Assembly (NCBI RefSeq): GCF_000380105.1
Contig: NZ_KB904451.1
Span: 1-61,599, forward strand
Reading direction: 5' to 3'
Length of the DNA stretch: 61,599 bases
From: Streptococcus orisratti DSM 15617
GTDB lineage: Bacteria; Bacillota; Bacilli; Lactobacillales; Streptococcaceae
This document shows positions 38,082 to 48,741 of this stretch, piece after piece (within the stretch, counting starts at the first letter, position 1; every line of letters begins with the position of its first letter). Below the pieces are notes generated by a model. It made no database searches. It saw only the letters and a program-made list of their open reading frames with translations, and was not told the origin of the DNA. A program made the translations under genes and the position numbers.

Positions 38082-39818
38082 ATGAATTATATTTGGTCTT
38101 ATTTAAAAAAATCACCCAAATGGTTAGCCATGGATGTATTTGGAGCCTTGCTCTTTGTTGTGGTTAATTTGGGGCTGCCAACTGCTCTAGCTCGAATGAT
38201 TGACCAAGGGGTGACAGCTAAGAACCCTCAAGCCATTTATTTTTGGGCGGGCGTTATGTTTGTCATTGTTATTTTAGGGATTGTGGGGCGTCTGACACTA
38301 GCTTATGCAGCGGGACGTCTAACAACGACTATGATTCGTGACATGCGTAACGATATGTATGATAAGTTGCAGGAGTATTCTCATCACGAGTATGAAAAAA
38401 TAGGGGTTTCTTCTCTGGTAACTCGTATGACCAGTGATGCTTTTGTATTGATGCAATTTGCAGAGCAAACTTTGCGTATGGGCTTAGTGACACCCATGAT
38501 GATGATTTCTAGTGTCATTATGATCTTGTTAACTAGCCCATCTTTGGCTTGGGTAGTAGCTGTCGCAGTGCCTTTTCTTATCTGGGTTGTCGCTTATGTT
38601 GCTATAAAGACTAAGCCATTATCGGAAAAACAACAAAAGACACTGGATAAAATCAATCAATATGTTCGTGAAAATTTGACTGGTTTGCGCGTCATTAGAG
38701 CCTTTGCACGTGAGGACTTTCAAGAACAACGTTTTGATAGTAAAAATGATGAGTATGCAGAAACCTCAAGCCGTCTTTTTAAGCTGACTGGATTAACCGA
38801 GCCTCTTTTTGTTCAAATTATTATTGCCATGATTGTTTTAATCGTCTGGTTTGCTTTGAAACCTTTGGCACAAGGTCAGATAAAAATTGGTGACTTAGTT
38901 GCTTTTATTGAATACAGTTTTCACGCGCTCTTTTCTTTCCTATTATTTGCTAATCTTTTCACTATGTATCCTCGTATGGCGGTATCGGCAAGTCGTATTC
39001 AAGAAGTCATGGACATGCCTATCTCTATCAATCCTAATGAAAATGGCGTTAAGGAATCAGATAGTAAAGGTTATTTGACTTTTGACCATGTGACTTTTGC
39101 TTATCCTGGTGAAACAGAAAGTCCAGTCCTACATGATATTTCCTTTGAGGCAAAACCTGGTGAAACCATTGCTTTTATCGGCTCTACTGGTTCAGGAAAA
39201 TCCTCATTGGTTAATTTGATTCCGCGTTTTTATGATGTGACCCTTGGGAAAATTTTAGTTGATGGGATTGATGTTAGAGACTATAATCTCAAAGCTTTAC
39301 GTCAAAAGATTGGGTTTATTCCGCAAAAAGCTTTGCTATTTACCGGAACCATTCAGGAAAATCTCAAGTATGGAAAAGAAAACGCTACGTTGGATGAACT
39401 CCGTGAGGCGGCAGATATTGCCCAAGCTAAGGAATTTATCGAAAGTCGCCAAGAACAGTTTGATACCCACTTAGCTGAAGGTGGCAGTAACCTGTCTGGT
39501 GGTCAAAAACAGCGCTTATCTATCGCTCGAGCTGTCGTCAAAAAACCAGATATTTATATTTTTGACGATTCTTTCTCAGCATTGGACTACAAAACAGATG
39601 CCTTGCTGCGTGCTCGCCTCAAGGAAGTTACGGGAGAAAGCACGGTACTTATCGTGGCGCAGCGAGTTGGTACCATTATGGATGCTGATCAGATTATCGT
39701 CCTTGATGAAGGTGAAATTGTCGGCCGTGGTACTCATGAAGAACTCATGCAAAACAATGAGATTTATCGTGAAATTGCCAATTCACAGCTCAATAACCGC
39801 AGCTTGACAGAAGAATAG
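38082..39818 (+). CDS. heterodimeric ABC exporter subunit A (degenerate ATPase site)
   Basis: This 578-residue half-transporter has six membrane segments in residues 1-310 and an ABC domain with Walker A GSTGSGKSS near 366, signature LSGGQKQR and Walker B IFDDSFSALD near 492. The usual catalytic Glu after the Walker B Asp is Asp here, as in the degenerate subunit of LmrCD/PatAB/SatAB-type heterodimers. Its partner starts nine bases downstream. Such pumps export drugs or peptides; substrate cannot be assigned. It was likely part of an older duplication that also gave the rcrPQ-like pair. Confidence 0.88.
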   Translation: MNYIWSYLKKSPKWLAMDVFGALLFVVVNLGLPTALARMIDQGVTAKNPQAIYFWAGVMFVIVILGIVGRLTLAYAAGRLTTTMIRDMRNDMYDKLQEYSHHEYEKIGVSSLVTRMTSDAFVLMQFAEQTLRMGLVTPMMMISSVIMILLTSPSLAWVVAVAVPFLIWVVAYVAIKTKPLSEKQQKTLDKINQYVRENLTGLRVIRAFAREDFQEQRFDSKNDEYAETSSRLFKLTGLTEPLFVQIIIAMIVLIVWFALKPLAQGQIKIGDLVAFIEYSFHALFSFLLFANLFTMYPRMAVSASRIQEVMDMPISINPNENGVKESDSKGYLTFDHVTFAYPGETESPVLHDISFEAKPGETIAFIGSTGSGKSSLVNLIPRFYDVTLGKILVDGIDVRDYNLKALRQKIGFIPQKALLFTGTIQENLKYGKENATLDELREAADIAQAKEFIESRQEQFDTHLAEGGSNLSGGQKQRLSIARAVVKKPDIYIFDDSFSALDYKTDALLRARLKEVTGESTVLIVAQRVGTIMDADQIIVLDEGEIVGRGTHEELMQNNEIYREIANSQLNNRSLTEE

Positions 39819-39827
39819 GAGGTTAGA

Positions 39828-41600
39828 ATGAAAGAAAATAATGTCTTTTTGCGCTTGTGGAAGTATTTGAAAAAATATAAAACCTCTCTATTTCTAGCTA
39901 TCTTCCTCAAAGTGTTAGCCAGTTTCATGAATGTCTTAGAACCCTTTATTTTGGGACTTGCAATCACTGAACTGACTGCAAATTTAGTGGACATAGCTAA
40001 GGGAGTCGAGGGTGCTCATCTTAACGTATCCTATATAGTCATAATCTTGGTAATTTATTACTTAAGAGGTCTGGTCTATCAAATTGGTTCTTATGGCTCC
40101 AATTACTTCATGACTAATGCAGTGCAAAAAGCTATCCGCGATCTTCGCCATGAATTGAGTCAAAAAATCAACCACATTCCTGTGTCTTATTTTGACAAGC
40201 ATCAGTTTGGTGATATGTTGGGACGTTTTACTAGCGATGTAGAGAGCGTTTCAAATGCTTTACAACAAAGTTTTTTACAAGTGATTAATGCTTTCTTAAC
40301 CATTATCTTGGCGGTTGCCATGGTACTTTATCTTAATGTTCCTTTAGCTTTGATTGTTGTCGCTTGTGTCCCTTTAACATATTTCTCAGCCCAGTTTATT
40401 TTGAAAAAATCTCAGCCTTATTTTAAAGCTCAGGCTGATACGCTTGGAGAAATGAACGGATTTGTTCAGGAAAAACTGACAGGTTTCAATGTCTTGAAGC
40501 TTTATGGTCGAGAAGAAAGTTCTGCTCAAGAATTTCGTCAAATTACAGAAAAATTGCGCCAAGTCGGTTTTAGGGCTAGTTTTACTTCGGGTATGATGAT
40601 GCCAACTCTGCATGCTATTTCTGACTCTGCATATTTGATTGTCGCTCTTGTGGGTGGACTGCAGGTTTTGGCGGGCAAACTGACAGTGGGTAATATGCAG
40701 GCCTTTGTTCAATACGTTTGGCAAATCAGTCAGCCTATCCAAACTTTAACTCAGTTGGCTGGTATTCTCCAGAGTGCTAAATCATCACTTGACCGAATTT
40801 TCCAAGTCTTTGATGAGGCGGATGAACTCAATCAAGCGACAGAAGTTCTTGAACAAGATCTGACTGGGCGTGTCAGCTTTGAGCATGTGGATTTTCAATA
40901 CATTGAGGATAAGCCCTTGATTCGAGACTTTAATTTGGAAGTGGAGCCAGGTGAGATGGTAGCCATTGTTGGACCGACTGGCGCTGGTAAGACAACCTTG
41001 ATTAATTTGCTCATGCGATTCTACGATGTTACGGAAGGAGTCATCAAGGTTGATGGTCACGATATCCGAAATCTGTCTCGTCAAGAATACCGGAAACAGT
41101 TTGGTATGGTTCTTCAGGATGCTTGGCTTTATGAGGGAACTATTAAGGAAAATCTGCGTTTTGGTAATTTGTCAGCTACGGACGAGGAGATTATTGAGGC
41201 GGCCAAAGCTGCTAATGTGGACCATTTCATCCGTACCTTACCAGGTGGCTACAATATGGAAATGAACCAAGAATCAAGCAATATTTCCTTAGGCCAAAAG
41301 CAGTTGTTGACCATTGCGCGTGCACTACTAGCTGATCCTAAAATTTTGATTTTGGATGAAGCTACTTCCTCAGTGGATACCCGTTTAGAATTGCTCATCC
41401 AGAAAGCTATGAAAAAACTCATGGAGGGCAGAACCAGTTTCGTTATTGCCCATCGTTTATCGACTATTCAGGAAGCAGATAAAATTTTGGTACTGAAAGA
41501 TGGCCAGGTTATTGAGCAAGGCAACCACACTAGTCTCTTGGCAGACAAAGGTTTTTATCATGATCTCTACATGAGCCAATTCAGCAAAGTCCAAGAATGA
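39828..41600 (+). CDS. heterodimeric ABC exporter subunit B
   Basis: The 590-residue partner has membrane segments in residues 15-330, Walker A GPTGAGKTT near 381, signature ISLGQKQLL and Walker B LILDEATSSVD near 510, with the consensus catalytic Glu. The signature reads SLGQ instead of SGGQ, matching asymmetric heterodimers in which only one ATP site is fully active. AGGAGG before the ATG and the nine-base spacing show an operon with subunit A. Confidence 0.88.
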   Translation: MKENNVFLRLWKYLKKYKTSLFLAIFLKVLASFMNVLEPFILGLAITELTANLVDIAKGVEGAHLNVSYIVIILVIYYLRGLVYQIGSYGSNYFMTNAVQKAIRDLRHELSQKINHIPVSYFDKHQFGDMLGRFTSDVESVSNALQQSFLQVINAFLTIILAVAMVLYLNVPLALIVVACVPLTYFSAQFILKKSQPYFKAQADTLGEMNGFVQEKLTGFNVLKLYGREESSAQEFRQITEKLRQVGFRASFTSGMMMPTLHAISDSAYLIVALVGGLQVLAGKLTVGNMQAFVQYVWQISQPIQTLTQLAGILQSAKSSLDRIFQVFDEADELNQATEVLEQDLTGRVSFEHVDFQYIEDKPLIRDFNLEVEPGEMVAIVGPTGAGKTTLINLLMRFYDVTEGVIKVDGHDIRNLSRQEYRKQFGMVLQDAWLYEGTIKENLRFGNLSATDEEIIEAAKAANVDHFIRTLPGGYNMEMNQESSNISLGQKQLLTIARALLADPKILILDEATSSVDTRLELLIQKAMKKLMEGRTSFVIAHRLSTIQEADKILVLKDGQVIEQGNHTSLLADKGFYHDLYMSQFSKVQE

Positions 41601-41742
41601 GTGTTTACAATTACCTTTAAGTATTACCATTAAGATAACAATACCTTGACGAACTTGCGTAAAAGGCATTGCTTATCAGAGTTTTTGTGTAGCGCTACTT
41701 GGAAGATTTATTAAATCTACTCTTGACTTATACAACTATCGT

Positions 41743-41807
41743 GAAAAGAGTTCTCCCCATTTTCTACCAGCAAAGGTTTATTGTGTAGAAGTGAGGGAAC
41801 TCTTTTC
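41743..41807 (+). terminator. long hairpin after the exporter pair
   Basis: GAAAAGAGTTC (41743-41753) pairs with GAACTCTTTTC (41797-41807), and inner segments CTAC/GTAG also pair. A T-rich but interrupted tail follows. The rest of the gap holds nothing else recognised. Confidence 0.55.
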
Positions 41808-41888
41808 TTGATTTCTCCTTATCAGATATCAGCAAGTGCTGTTTGCTGTCTGGTCTGATTTTATAGGGTATAAGTTTTGAGGAAGAAG

Positions 41889-41897
41889 TGCTATAAT
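41889..41897 (+). promoter_or_regulatory. extended -10 promoter of the AEC transporter gene
   Basis: TGCTATAAT lies 44 bases before the ATG; AAGGAG at 41931-41936 is the ribosome-binding site. Confidence 0.65.
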
Positions 41898-41941
41898 AGA
41901 GAAATCACCAGTTAATTTCATCTGTTAACAAAGGAGTTTGT

Positions 41942-42862
41942 ATGGCAATCGCAGCATTAGTCTTTCAAAAATTAGTGGTTTTATTTTTAATCATGGGTGT
42001 GGGAGTTTATCTGACGCACAAGGAAATTTTTACAAGAGATGTGACTTTTAAACTATCTAAATTTCTGACCACTTACGTTGCTCCCAGCCTTTTTGTCTCT
42101 TCTTTTATTCAGCAGGAGTTCTCCCTTCATCGGCTAATTCTTTTATTGGTGATGATTGGATCAGCCTTTTTTCTTTTGTTAACGCGGATATTTTTGGTTA
42201 AATTCTTGCTGGCGGATGATCGTAATATGGATAAATATGCCGCTTTGTTTGCTAATGTGGGCTTTATGGGAACACCTCTGGCTGAAGCTGTAGGTGGGGC
42301 AAATGCGGTTTTTTTCATTTCAGGATTTGTGGTGGCTAATCAAATCATGCAGTGGACTTATGGGATATTTCTAATTTCCGAAGGTAAAACAACCATAAAT
42401 TTTCGCTCTGTCTTGACCAACCCAGCTATGATAGCCACGGTCATTGGTTTATTCTTCTTCATATTGCCTTATCAACTCCCCGTTGTGGTGACTGATGCTA
42501 TTGACACCATAGCTAAACTCAATACCCCACTGTCCACCTTGGTTTTAGGGTCTTATTTTTACAAGGCAGATTTTAAGGAAATTTTTTTCTACAAACCTGC
42601 TTACTACGCTGCTTTTCTGCGTTTGATTTTGACTTCGGCTATCAGTATTGGTTTAATATGGCTTTTACCTGTACAAGAGCACGATATGAAATTGGCATTA
42701 ACCATCGCGTCTAGTTCGCCTACTGCCATGAACGCTGCTTTATTGAGTCAGGTTTATGGCGGTGATTACGAATATGGTTCGCGTCTGGTTTTGTTGACTA
42801 CAGTTTTATCTTTGATTAGTATCCCACTGATGATGAGTTTGGCTGCGATTCTATACCTCTGA
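41942..42862 (+). CDS. AEC family transporter (auxin efflux carrier-like)
   Basis: This 306-residue membrane protein has about ten hydrophobic segments in two similar halves. ANVGFMGTPLAEAVGG near residue 102 and the second-half SSSPTAMNAALLSQVYGG near 258 are characteristic of the AEC/MleP superfamily. Family members export or exchange organic acids such as malate; the substrate here is unknown. It is monocistronic, with its own promoter and strong terminator. Confidence 0.85.
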   Translation: MAIAALVFQKLVVLFLIMGVGVYLTHKEIFTRDVTFKLSKFLTTYVAPSLFVSSFIQQEFSLHRLILLLVMIGSAFFLLLTRIFLVKFLLADDRNMDKYAALFANVGFMGTPLAEAVGGANAVFFISGFVVANQIMQWTYGIFLISEGKTTINFRSVLTNPAMIATVIGLFFFILPYQLPVVVTDAIDTIAKLNTPLSTLVLGSYFYKADFKEIFFYKPAYYAAFLRLILTSAISIGLIWLLPVQEHDMKLALTIASSSPTAMNAALLSQVYGGDYEYGSRLVLLTTVLSLISIPLMMSLAAILYL

Positions 42863-42874
42863 TGAAAATGTTAT

Positions 42875-42915
42875 AAAAAATCGTTTGGAAGTTGAGTTAT
42901 TCCAAACGATTTTTT
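42875..42915 (+). terminator. terminator of the AEC transporter gene
   Basis: A perfect 16-bp stem (AAAAAATCGTTTGGAA / TTCCAAACGATTTTTT) with a 9-base loop; usable in both directions. Confidence 0.92.
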
Positions 42916-42982
42916 GTATTAAATTTTGATAATTTATATTTTTCAAAAATCAGACATTATTGGCTTGATGAAGACAGATTTA

Positions 42983-43084
42983 TACTCAATGAAAATCAAA
43001 AGTAGCCTAGGAAACGAAGCCGATGATAGAACTTGAGTTCATCAAGGTAAGTTGACAACGGATAATTTTGATTTTCGAAGAGTA
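42983..43084. repeat. RUP-like element, copy 3
   Basis: The same 102-bp unit as at 6204 and 11337, with two substitutions (GATGAT for GACGAT; GGTAAG for GGCAAG). A further stretch to about 43180 ends GTTTGATTTTGATTGAGTAT and may be part of another decayed copy. Confidence 0.8.
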
Positions 43085-43181
43085 TTAGTTGCAAATTGAT
43101 GATGTAAACTAGATTAGCTCCATTCGAATCTTTCAAAGCCTTTCACCAGACCTTGGAAACTAGTTTGATTTTGATTGAGTA

Positions 43182-43523
43182 TTATATGGCATCTCCATCT
43201 CGTTCGCCAGTTCGGATGCGGATAACTTCCTCAACAGGAAAGATGAAAATTTTACCATCGCCAACCTCACCTGTACGTACAGCCTTTATGATGATATCAG
43301 TGACTTCATCTGCTGATAAATCATGTACAATCATTTCCACCTTAACTTTTGAGAGTAGAGTAGGGATAATTTTTTGTCCACGAACGTGTTCGGCAAAGCC
43401 ACGCTGGTTACCATAGCCAAGTACTTGGCTGACAGTCATGCCTTTAGAGTAGCCTGATTTTGCCAAGGCATCTTTCAAATCTTCTAATTTATCGGGACGA
43501 ATAATGGCTTCAATTTTTTTCAT
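43182..43523 (-). CDS. glnB: nitrogen regulatory protein P-II
   Basis: The 113-residue signal protein senses nitrogen status through 2-oxoglutarate and adenylate binding and in this position probably gates the adjacent ammonium channel (GlnK role). It begins [10 protein letters not shown] and ends with the B/C-loop region [29 protein letters not shown] (GERDGD). In the T-loop the Tyr modified in enterobacteria (Tyr51) is Ile and Tyr46 is Val, so uridylylation is excluded. It starts 13 bases after the amt stop, with GAGAGGAG as ribosome-binding site. Confidence 0.93.
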   Translation of the reverse strand: MKKIEAIIRPDKLEDLKDALAKSGYSKGMTVSQVLGYGNQRGFAEHVRGQKIIPTLLSKVKVEMIVHDLSADEVTDIIIKAVRTGEVGDGKIFIFPVEEVIRIRTGERDGDAI

Positions 43524-43536
43524 AATAACTCCTCTC

Positions 43537-44772
43537 TTAAGAATCTAGACCCATAAATGTAGGGTAGGCAGTTTCTTCGTGCTCGCTGTCATCAAGTCCG
43601 ATAGCTTCAGCGCGATCAGTAACGCGAATTGGGGTAAAGAGACTAATAACTTTGATGATGACAAACGTTGCTACAGCAGACCAGACAATTGTGAAGATGA
43701 TAGCTACAATAGTTACGATAAGAAGATGAGGATTACCATAAATCAGACCAATATTTCCCTTGTCTAGAGCCAAATCTGGTGTAGTGAAGAGCCCAGTGAC
43801 AATACCACCGAAGATCCCTCCGATACCGTGACAACCAAAAGCATCAAGGGCATCATCATAACCAAAACGGCGTTTTAAGACAGAAATAGCAAAGTAACAA
43901 AATGGGCTAACGAATAAACCAATTAAGAGTGAGCTCCATAGGGAGACAAAACCAGTCCCAGGGGTAATGGCAACAAGACCAGCAACTAAACCAGTTGAAG
44001 CACCAACTAGAGACATCTTTCCAGTTTGGAATTTTTCAATCATCATCCAAGAAAACATAGCGGCTGCGGCTGAGATATGGGTTGTTAAGAAAGCGTGGAC
44101 AGCAAGTCCATTAGCACCCAAGCTAGAACCAGCATTAAAACCGAACCAACCAAACCAAAGTATAGCTGCACCAAGTAAAACAAAAGGCACATTATGTGGG
44201 CGATATTCTAGGCGATCGTAATCACGACGTTTACCCAAAAGTATGGCTAAAACCAAACCAGAAACCCCAGAAGTAATATGGACGACATCGCCTCCAGCAA
44301 AGTCAATAGTTCCCCATTTGGCCAAAAGTCCTTCATCCCAGACCATGTGAGCGAAAGGGAAGTAAACAACCAGCAACCAAGCTGCGATGAAAATTAATAG
44401 CGGTGTAAAACGCATCCGTCCAGCAGCTGCTCCTGTTAAAATAGCTACTGTGATGATTGGAAACATCATTTGGAAGGCGGCAAACAATGCATCTGGGATG
44501 TCTAAACCTCTGCTACTAGCTGTCTCACTAACTCCATTAAAGAAGAGGTGAGAAAAGTTTCCGATAATGTCTCCATCTCCTCCAAAAGATAAAGAATATC
44601 CTAAAACAATCCACATCACACTGGCAATGGCGATGGGAGCGATACACATCATCATATTGTTAATGACGTTTTTACGCCTACCGAGTCCTCCATAGAAGAA
44701 GGCTAAACCTGGCGTCATGAAAAAGACGAGAGCTGAACAAATCAGCATAAAAGCAATACTACCTGAATCCAT
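43537..44772 (-). CDS. amt: ammonium transporter Amt
   Basis: The 411-residue protein has eleven membrane segments and begins [30 protein letters not shown], the Amt N-terminus. Conserved pore segments include [26 protein letters not shown] and [12 protein letters not shown]. The frame extends to 44865, but AAGGAG at the right distance and the family alignment place the start at 44772. It forms an operon with glnB. The promoter -10 lies within a perfect GlnR box, so it should be repressed when glutamine is plentiful. Confidence 0.95.
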   Translation of the reverse strand: MDSGSIAFMLICSALVFFMTPGLAFFYGGLGRRKNVINNMMMCIAPIAIASVMWIVLGYSLSFGGDGDIIGNFSHLFFNGVSETASSRGLDIPDALFAAFQMMFPIITVAILTGAAAGRMRFTPLLIFIAAWLLVVYFPFAHMVWDEGLLAKWGTIDFAGGDVVHITSGVSGLVLAILLGKRRDYDRLEYRPHNVPFVLLGAAILWFGWFGFNAGSSLGANGLAVHAFLTTHISAAAAMFSWMMIEKFQTGKMSLVGASTGLVAGLVAITPGTGFVSLWSSLLIGLFVSPFCYFAISVLKRRFGYDDALDAFGCHGIGGIFGGIVTGLFTTPDLALDKGNIGLIYGNPHLLIVTIVAIIFTIVWSAVATFVIIKVISLFTPIRVTDRAEAIGLDDSEHEETAYPTFMGLDS

Positions 44773-44795
44773 AAGCAAAACTCCTTTTTGTTTTA

Positions 44796-44858
44796 TGTCA
44801 TATAATATAACATTGGTTTCAGAAAATGTAAAGTACTTTTTTGAACTTTCTGAATTTT
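44796..44858 (-). promoter_or_regulatory. amt promoter with GlnR box and CodY-like site
   Basis: On the minus strand TTTACA (44832-44827), 17 bp and TATATT (44809-44804) form the promoter. The GlnR consensus TGTNA-N7-TNACA is matched exactly at 44796-44812 (TGTCA, TATAATA, TAACA) and covers the -10. AACTTTCTGAATTTT at 44844-44858 matches the CodY box at 12 of 15. Confidence 0.75.
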
Positions 44859-45034
44859 TGTTCACATTTCTGCATAGAGGATAAGACTATAAAGTTTGTG
44901 TTCTTAATGGTATTTTAATGGTGAAAGTACTTATGTAGGAAATATTCACCGCTTTATCCTGTAATTTTTATTGTAACTGACCCAGTGATAGTAGTATCTT
45001 ATTCGTTGATAAAACTACTTTTGGAGGATGTTTA

Positions 45035-45091
45035 ATGATAAAATGGTATGCTAAAAATTCCTTGCTCAGTTTAATGGTTTTGGTGCTATGA
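45035..45091 (+). CDS. possible 18-residue hydrophobic peptide
   Basis: GGAGG at 45023-45027 is ideally spaced before an ATG that opens a short frame, MIKWYAKNSLLSLMVLVL. The peptide is basic at the start and hydrophobic at the end, like a short membrane-active or signal-like peptide. A second tiny frame starts at 45088 over its stop (ATGA). It lies in the 545-bp gap between amt and gdhA. It matches no known pheromone class that I can name and could be a gene relic. Confidence 0.3.
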   Translation: MIKWYAKNSLLSLMVLVL

Positions 45092-45189
45092 TTAAAAGAG
45101 TGATTATAGATTGGAGAGTCAGAAATACTACCTAAAGTTTTAATTACAGGATTATTGAAGGTTTAAAGGATAAAAAAAGAGTAAAATCA

Positions 45190-45206
45190 TGTAATATTTT
45201 ATAACA
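45190..45206 (+). promoter_or_regulatory. GlnR box upstream of gdhA
   Basis: TGTAA-TATTTTA-TAACA fits TGTNA-N7-TNACA exactly. It lies 32-48 bases before the -35. Confidence 0.75.
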
Positions 45207-45209
45207 TGA

Positions 45210-46667
<1,458 letters not shown>

Positions 46668-46706
46668 GACGAAATATAAACTTTTGCCTCTCAATAAAAT
46701 ATTCAA

Positions 46707-46731
46707 AGAAGCCTAGAGAGGCTTCTTTTTT
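46707..46731 (+). terminator. terminator of gdhA
   Basis: AGAAGCCT-AGAG-AGGCTTCT followed by TTTTT. Confidence 0.92.
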
Positions 46732-46755
46732 GGTACAATGAAGTTGTATATTTTA

Positions 46756-46909
46756 TACTCTTTGTAAATCAAGTTTGTATGGTCTTGACTATATAATGAA
46801 GATAGCTTTATCTGCACTCGTTGATATGAACGATGTTCGCTTTATTTCTGACCTTCAATGGTTTTTCCTTAGCCTATTGAAGCTAGTCTAATTTTGAGTT
46901 GTCAGAGTA
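46756..46909. repeat. possible decayed RUP-type element
   Basis: A 154-bp stretch starts TACTCTTTGTAAATCAAG and ends GTCAGAGTA. The outer six bases (TACTCT/AGAGTA) are inverted and the start is RUP-like, but the interior is different. Confidence 0.3.
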
Positions 46910-46976
46910 TTTGTTTATCTACAGATTTATTCCTGTGCTTGTATTTTGATTGGATATTAACATAAAAAATTTACCT

Positions 46977-47372
46977 ATGAGAAAAAAATATAGTGTTGTA
47001 GCTGTCATTGAATTTATTCTTTTCTTTGTCATCTGGTCAGTGATATTTAGACTTGGAGCAGATACCCTGTTGCCATCAGGTTTTTGGAAAATTCTCTTGC
47101 TTATCGTGATTTTAGATTGTCTTGAATTCATTTATTTTCTGGTTTTATTGGCTCCAAGGATCGCTCACAAAAAACAGAGTTTTATTCTCAATGAACTCCT
47201 TTTTACAGTTGTTAGTATGCTAGTTGCTTTATCAGTTAGTGGGCTTGATAATTGGTTTCAAGATGGGAAATACGTCTGGTTTTTAGTGGTTACATTTGTT
47301 GGTCTCATTTATGGCACCGTGTTTTGGTTGGGAAATTATCTGATTTTAAGATATTTAGATGATAAATTCTAA
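46977..47372 (+). CDS. hypothetical four-TM membrane protein
   Basis: The 131-residue protein (from the ATG at 46977) has four hydrophobic segments near residues 6-25, 35-56, 70-88 and 98-120, with short basic loops. I do not recognise a family. The frame could begin earlier only at TTG codons without ribosome-binding sites; the ATG also lacks one, so the start is uncertain. It stands alone. Confidence 0.55.
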   Translation: MRKKYSVVAVIEFILFFVIWSVIFRLGADTLLPSGFWKILLLIVILDCLEFIYFLVLLAPRIAHKKQSFILNELLFTVVSMLVALSVSGLDNWFQDGKYVWFLVVTFVGLIYGTVFWLGNYLILRYLDDKF

Positions 47373-47687
47373 AAAATGTACGAAGGTTTATGTAGGTAAC
47401 GATAGGAAAAGCTGATAAAAATGCTTCGATGATGATAACTTTTTTCCAGCAAGTTGGTGGAAAAAGCAATAATCTTTTTTAGCGAAATGAAGTTGTGTAG
47501 AGATTAATGAAAGGAGCTGCCTAATTACTGGTCAATCTGATGGGAGCTTCTTGCTTGTTAAGGAAAAAAATGAGATTTTCGGGAGCTTCTTGATTTCAAA
47601 AAATCTTAAGGTGAATAAAAGAAAGAGCATGGTAGCAAGGTTTTATTTATTTTGTTATAATGTTTCTAGCGAAAACGAGGGCTTGAT
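47373..47687. other. 315-bp gap with promoter of the GNAT gene
   Basis: TGTTATAAT at 47653-47661 is an extended -10, 26 bases before the next ATG. A 12-base direct repeat, GGGAGCTTCTTG, occurs at 47542 and 47581. No ORF is supported. Confidence 0.5.
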
Positions 47688-48197
47688 ATGGTTATAGTGA
47701 GGAATGCTTTGGCTAGTGATGCCGAGGCTATTTTGGCATTTTGCCAGCAGGTTGGTTCAGAAACCGATAATTTGTCCTACGGAGGGGAAGGTTTGAGTGT
47801 TTCTGTTGCAGATGAGGGAATGTTTTTAGATGAGATTCAAAAATCTAAGACATCACATTTTTTAGTAGCCGAAGAAACTGGCGAGATAGTAGGGACGTGT
47901 AATTGTATTGCTTTTCGTAAAAAACGATTGGCACATCGTGCAGAAGTTGGTCTTGCGGTGAAAAGAGCTTACTGGAATCAAGGAATTGGGCATCAATTGT
48001 TAACGCGATTGATTGCGGTGGCGCAGCAATCAGGCTTAAAAGTCCTCTCGCTTGAGGTGCGATCTGATAATGACCGAGCGATTCATCTCTATGAAAGCCT
48101 TGGTTTTCAAAAACTTGGAACATTTAAGCATTTTATGGAAATTAATGGCCAAGTTATTGATTTTGATATTATGGAATTACTATTGGAGCAAAAATGA
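47688..48197 (+). CDS. GNAT family N-acetyltransferase
   Basis: This 169-residue protein has the GNAT fold. A VGLAVKRAYWNQGIGHQLLTR motif near residues 88-108 binds acetyl-CoA, and SLEVRSDNDRAIHLYESLGFQKLG near 125 is the typical beta-5/alpha-4 region. The acceptor is unknown. GAGGG precedes the ATG at nine bases. The stop overlaps the start of the deformylase-like gene by four bases (ATGA), so the two are coupled. A link to protein N-termini is possible but unproven. Confidence 0.88.
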   Translation: MVIVRNALASDAEAILAFCQQVGSETDNLSYGGEGLSVSVADEGMFLDEIQKSKTSHFLVAEETGEIVGTCNCIAFRKKRLAHRAEVGLAVKRAYWNQGIGHQLLTRLIAVAQQSGLKVLSLEVRSDNDRAIHLYESLGFQKLGTFKHFMEINGQVIDFDIMELLLEQK

Positions 48198-48604
48198 TTA
48201 AATCAATTGTAAAAGATACCTTCTTTCTTAGCCAGCCATCTGTTGAGGCGACTAAGGCTGATTTGTACCTAGCTGAGGATTTGCAAGACACACTTGAGGC
48301 AAACAAGGAGGCCTGTGTTGGTATGGCTGCTAATATGATTGGTGTGAAAAAGCGTGTTATTATTGTGAACATGGGACTAGTCAATCTTGTCATGTTTAAT
48401 CCTATTATAACAGCTAAATCACTGCCATTTGAAACTGAGGAGTCTTGCTTGTCTCTGACTGGTTCGAGAAAAACGCTGCGCTATCAGCAAATTGAGGTCA
48501 GTTTTTGGGATAAATATTGGCAAAAGCGTAGCTTGACTTTGACAGGATTTTCAGCACAGATTTGTCAACATGAAATAGACCATTTGGAAGGTATTATCAT
48601 TTGA
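48194..48604 (+). CDS. peptide deformylase-like protein with altered motif 1
   Basis: The 136-residue protein has the deformylase fold. Motif 3, QHEIDHLEG, is intact and motif 2 reads EESCLS, so the three metal ligands (Cys, two His) are kept. Motif 1, normally GxGLAAxQ, reads VGMAANM: the catalytic Gln is Met. It also lacks the C-terminal helix of typical enzymes. It may have a changed activity or be inactive as a deformylase. Streptococci usually carry a normal def elsewhere, so this is likely the secondary copy. Confidence 0.85.
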   Translation: MIKSIVKDTFFLSQPSVEATKADLYLAEDLQDTLEANKEACVGMAANMIGVKKRVIIVNMGLVNLVMFNPIITAKSLPFETEESCLSLTGSRKTLRYQQIEVSFWDKYWQKRSLTLTGFSAQICQHEIDHLEGIII

Positions 48605-48679
48605 ATGGAAATAATTTGCCCTATTATACTTGACTTAACGGGGCTTTGTAATAAATCTTAAAAAATTTTTGAAAAAGCC

Positions 48680-48708
48680 TTTACATCTTTTGTGAAATTT
48701 GTTACCAT
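48680..48708 (+). promoter_or_regulatory. promoter of the leader peptide/exporter operon
   Basis: TTTACA (48680-48685), 17 bp, and TGT-TACCAT (-10 at 48703-48708). Confidence 0.65.
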
Positions 48709-48741
48709 TATGCGTAGATTAAGAGAAAGGAGCAACTAAAA

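Noticed and set aside
43085..43181. Fourth RUP copy beside copy 3
   Set aside because: Only the last 20 bases resemble a RUP end; no matching opposite end.
44773..44865. Longer start of amt at 44865
   Set aside because: The extra 31 codons run through the GlnR box and promoter; a proper ribosome-binding site and the family N-terminus are at 44772.
47542..47592. Direct repeat GGGAGCTTCTTG, two copies 39 bp apart
   Set aside because: Only two copies, no link to a promoter or gene end; likely chance or a small duplication.
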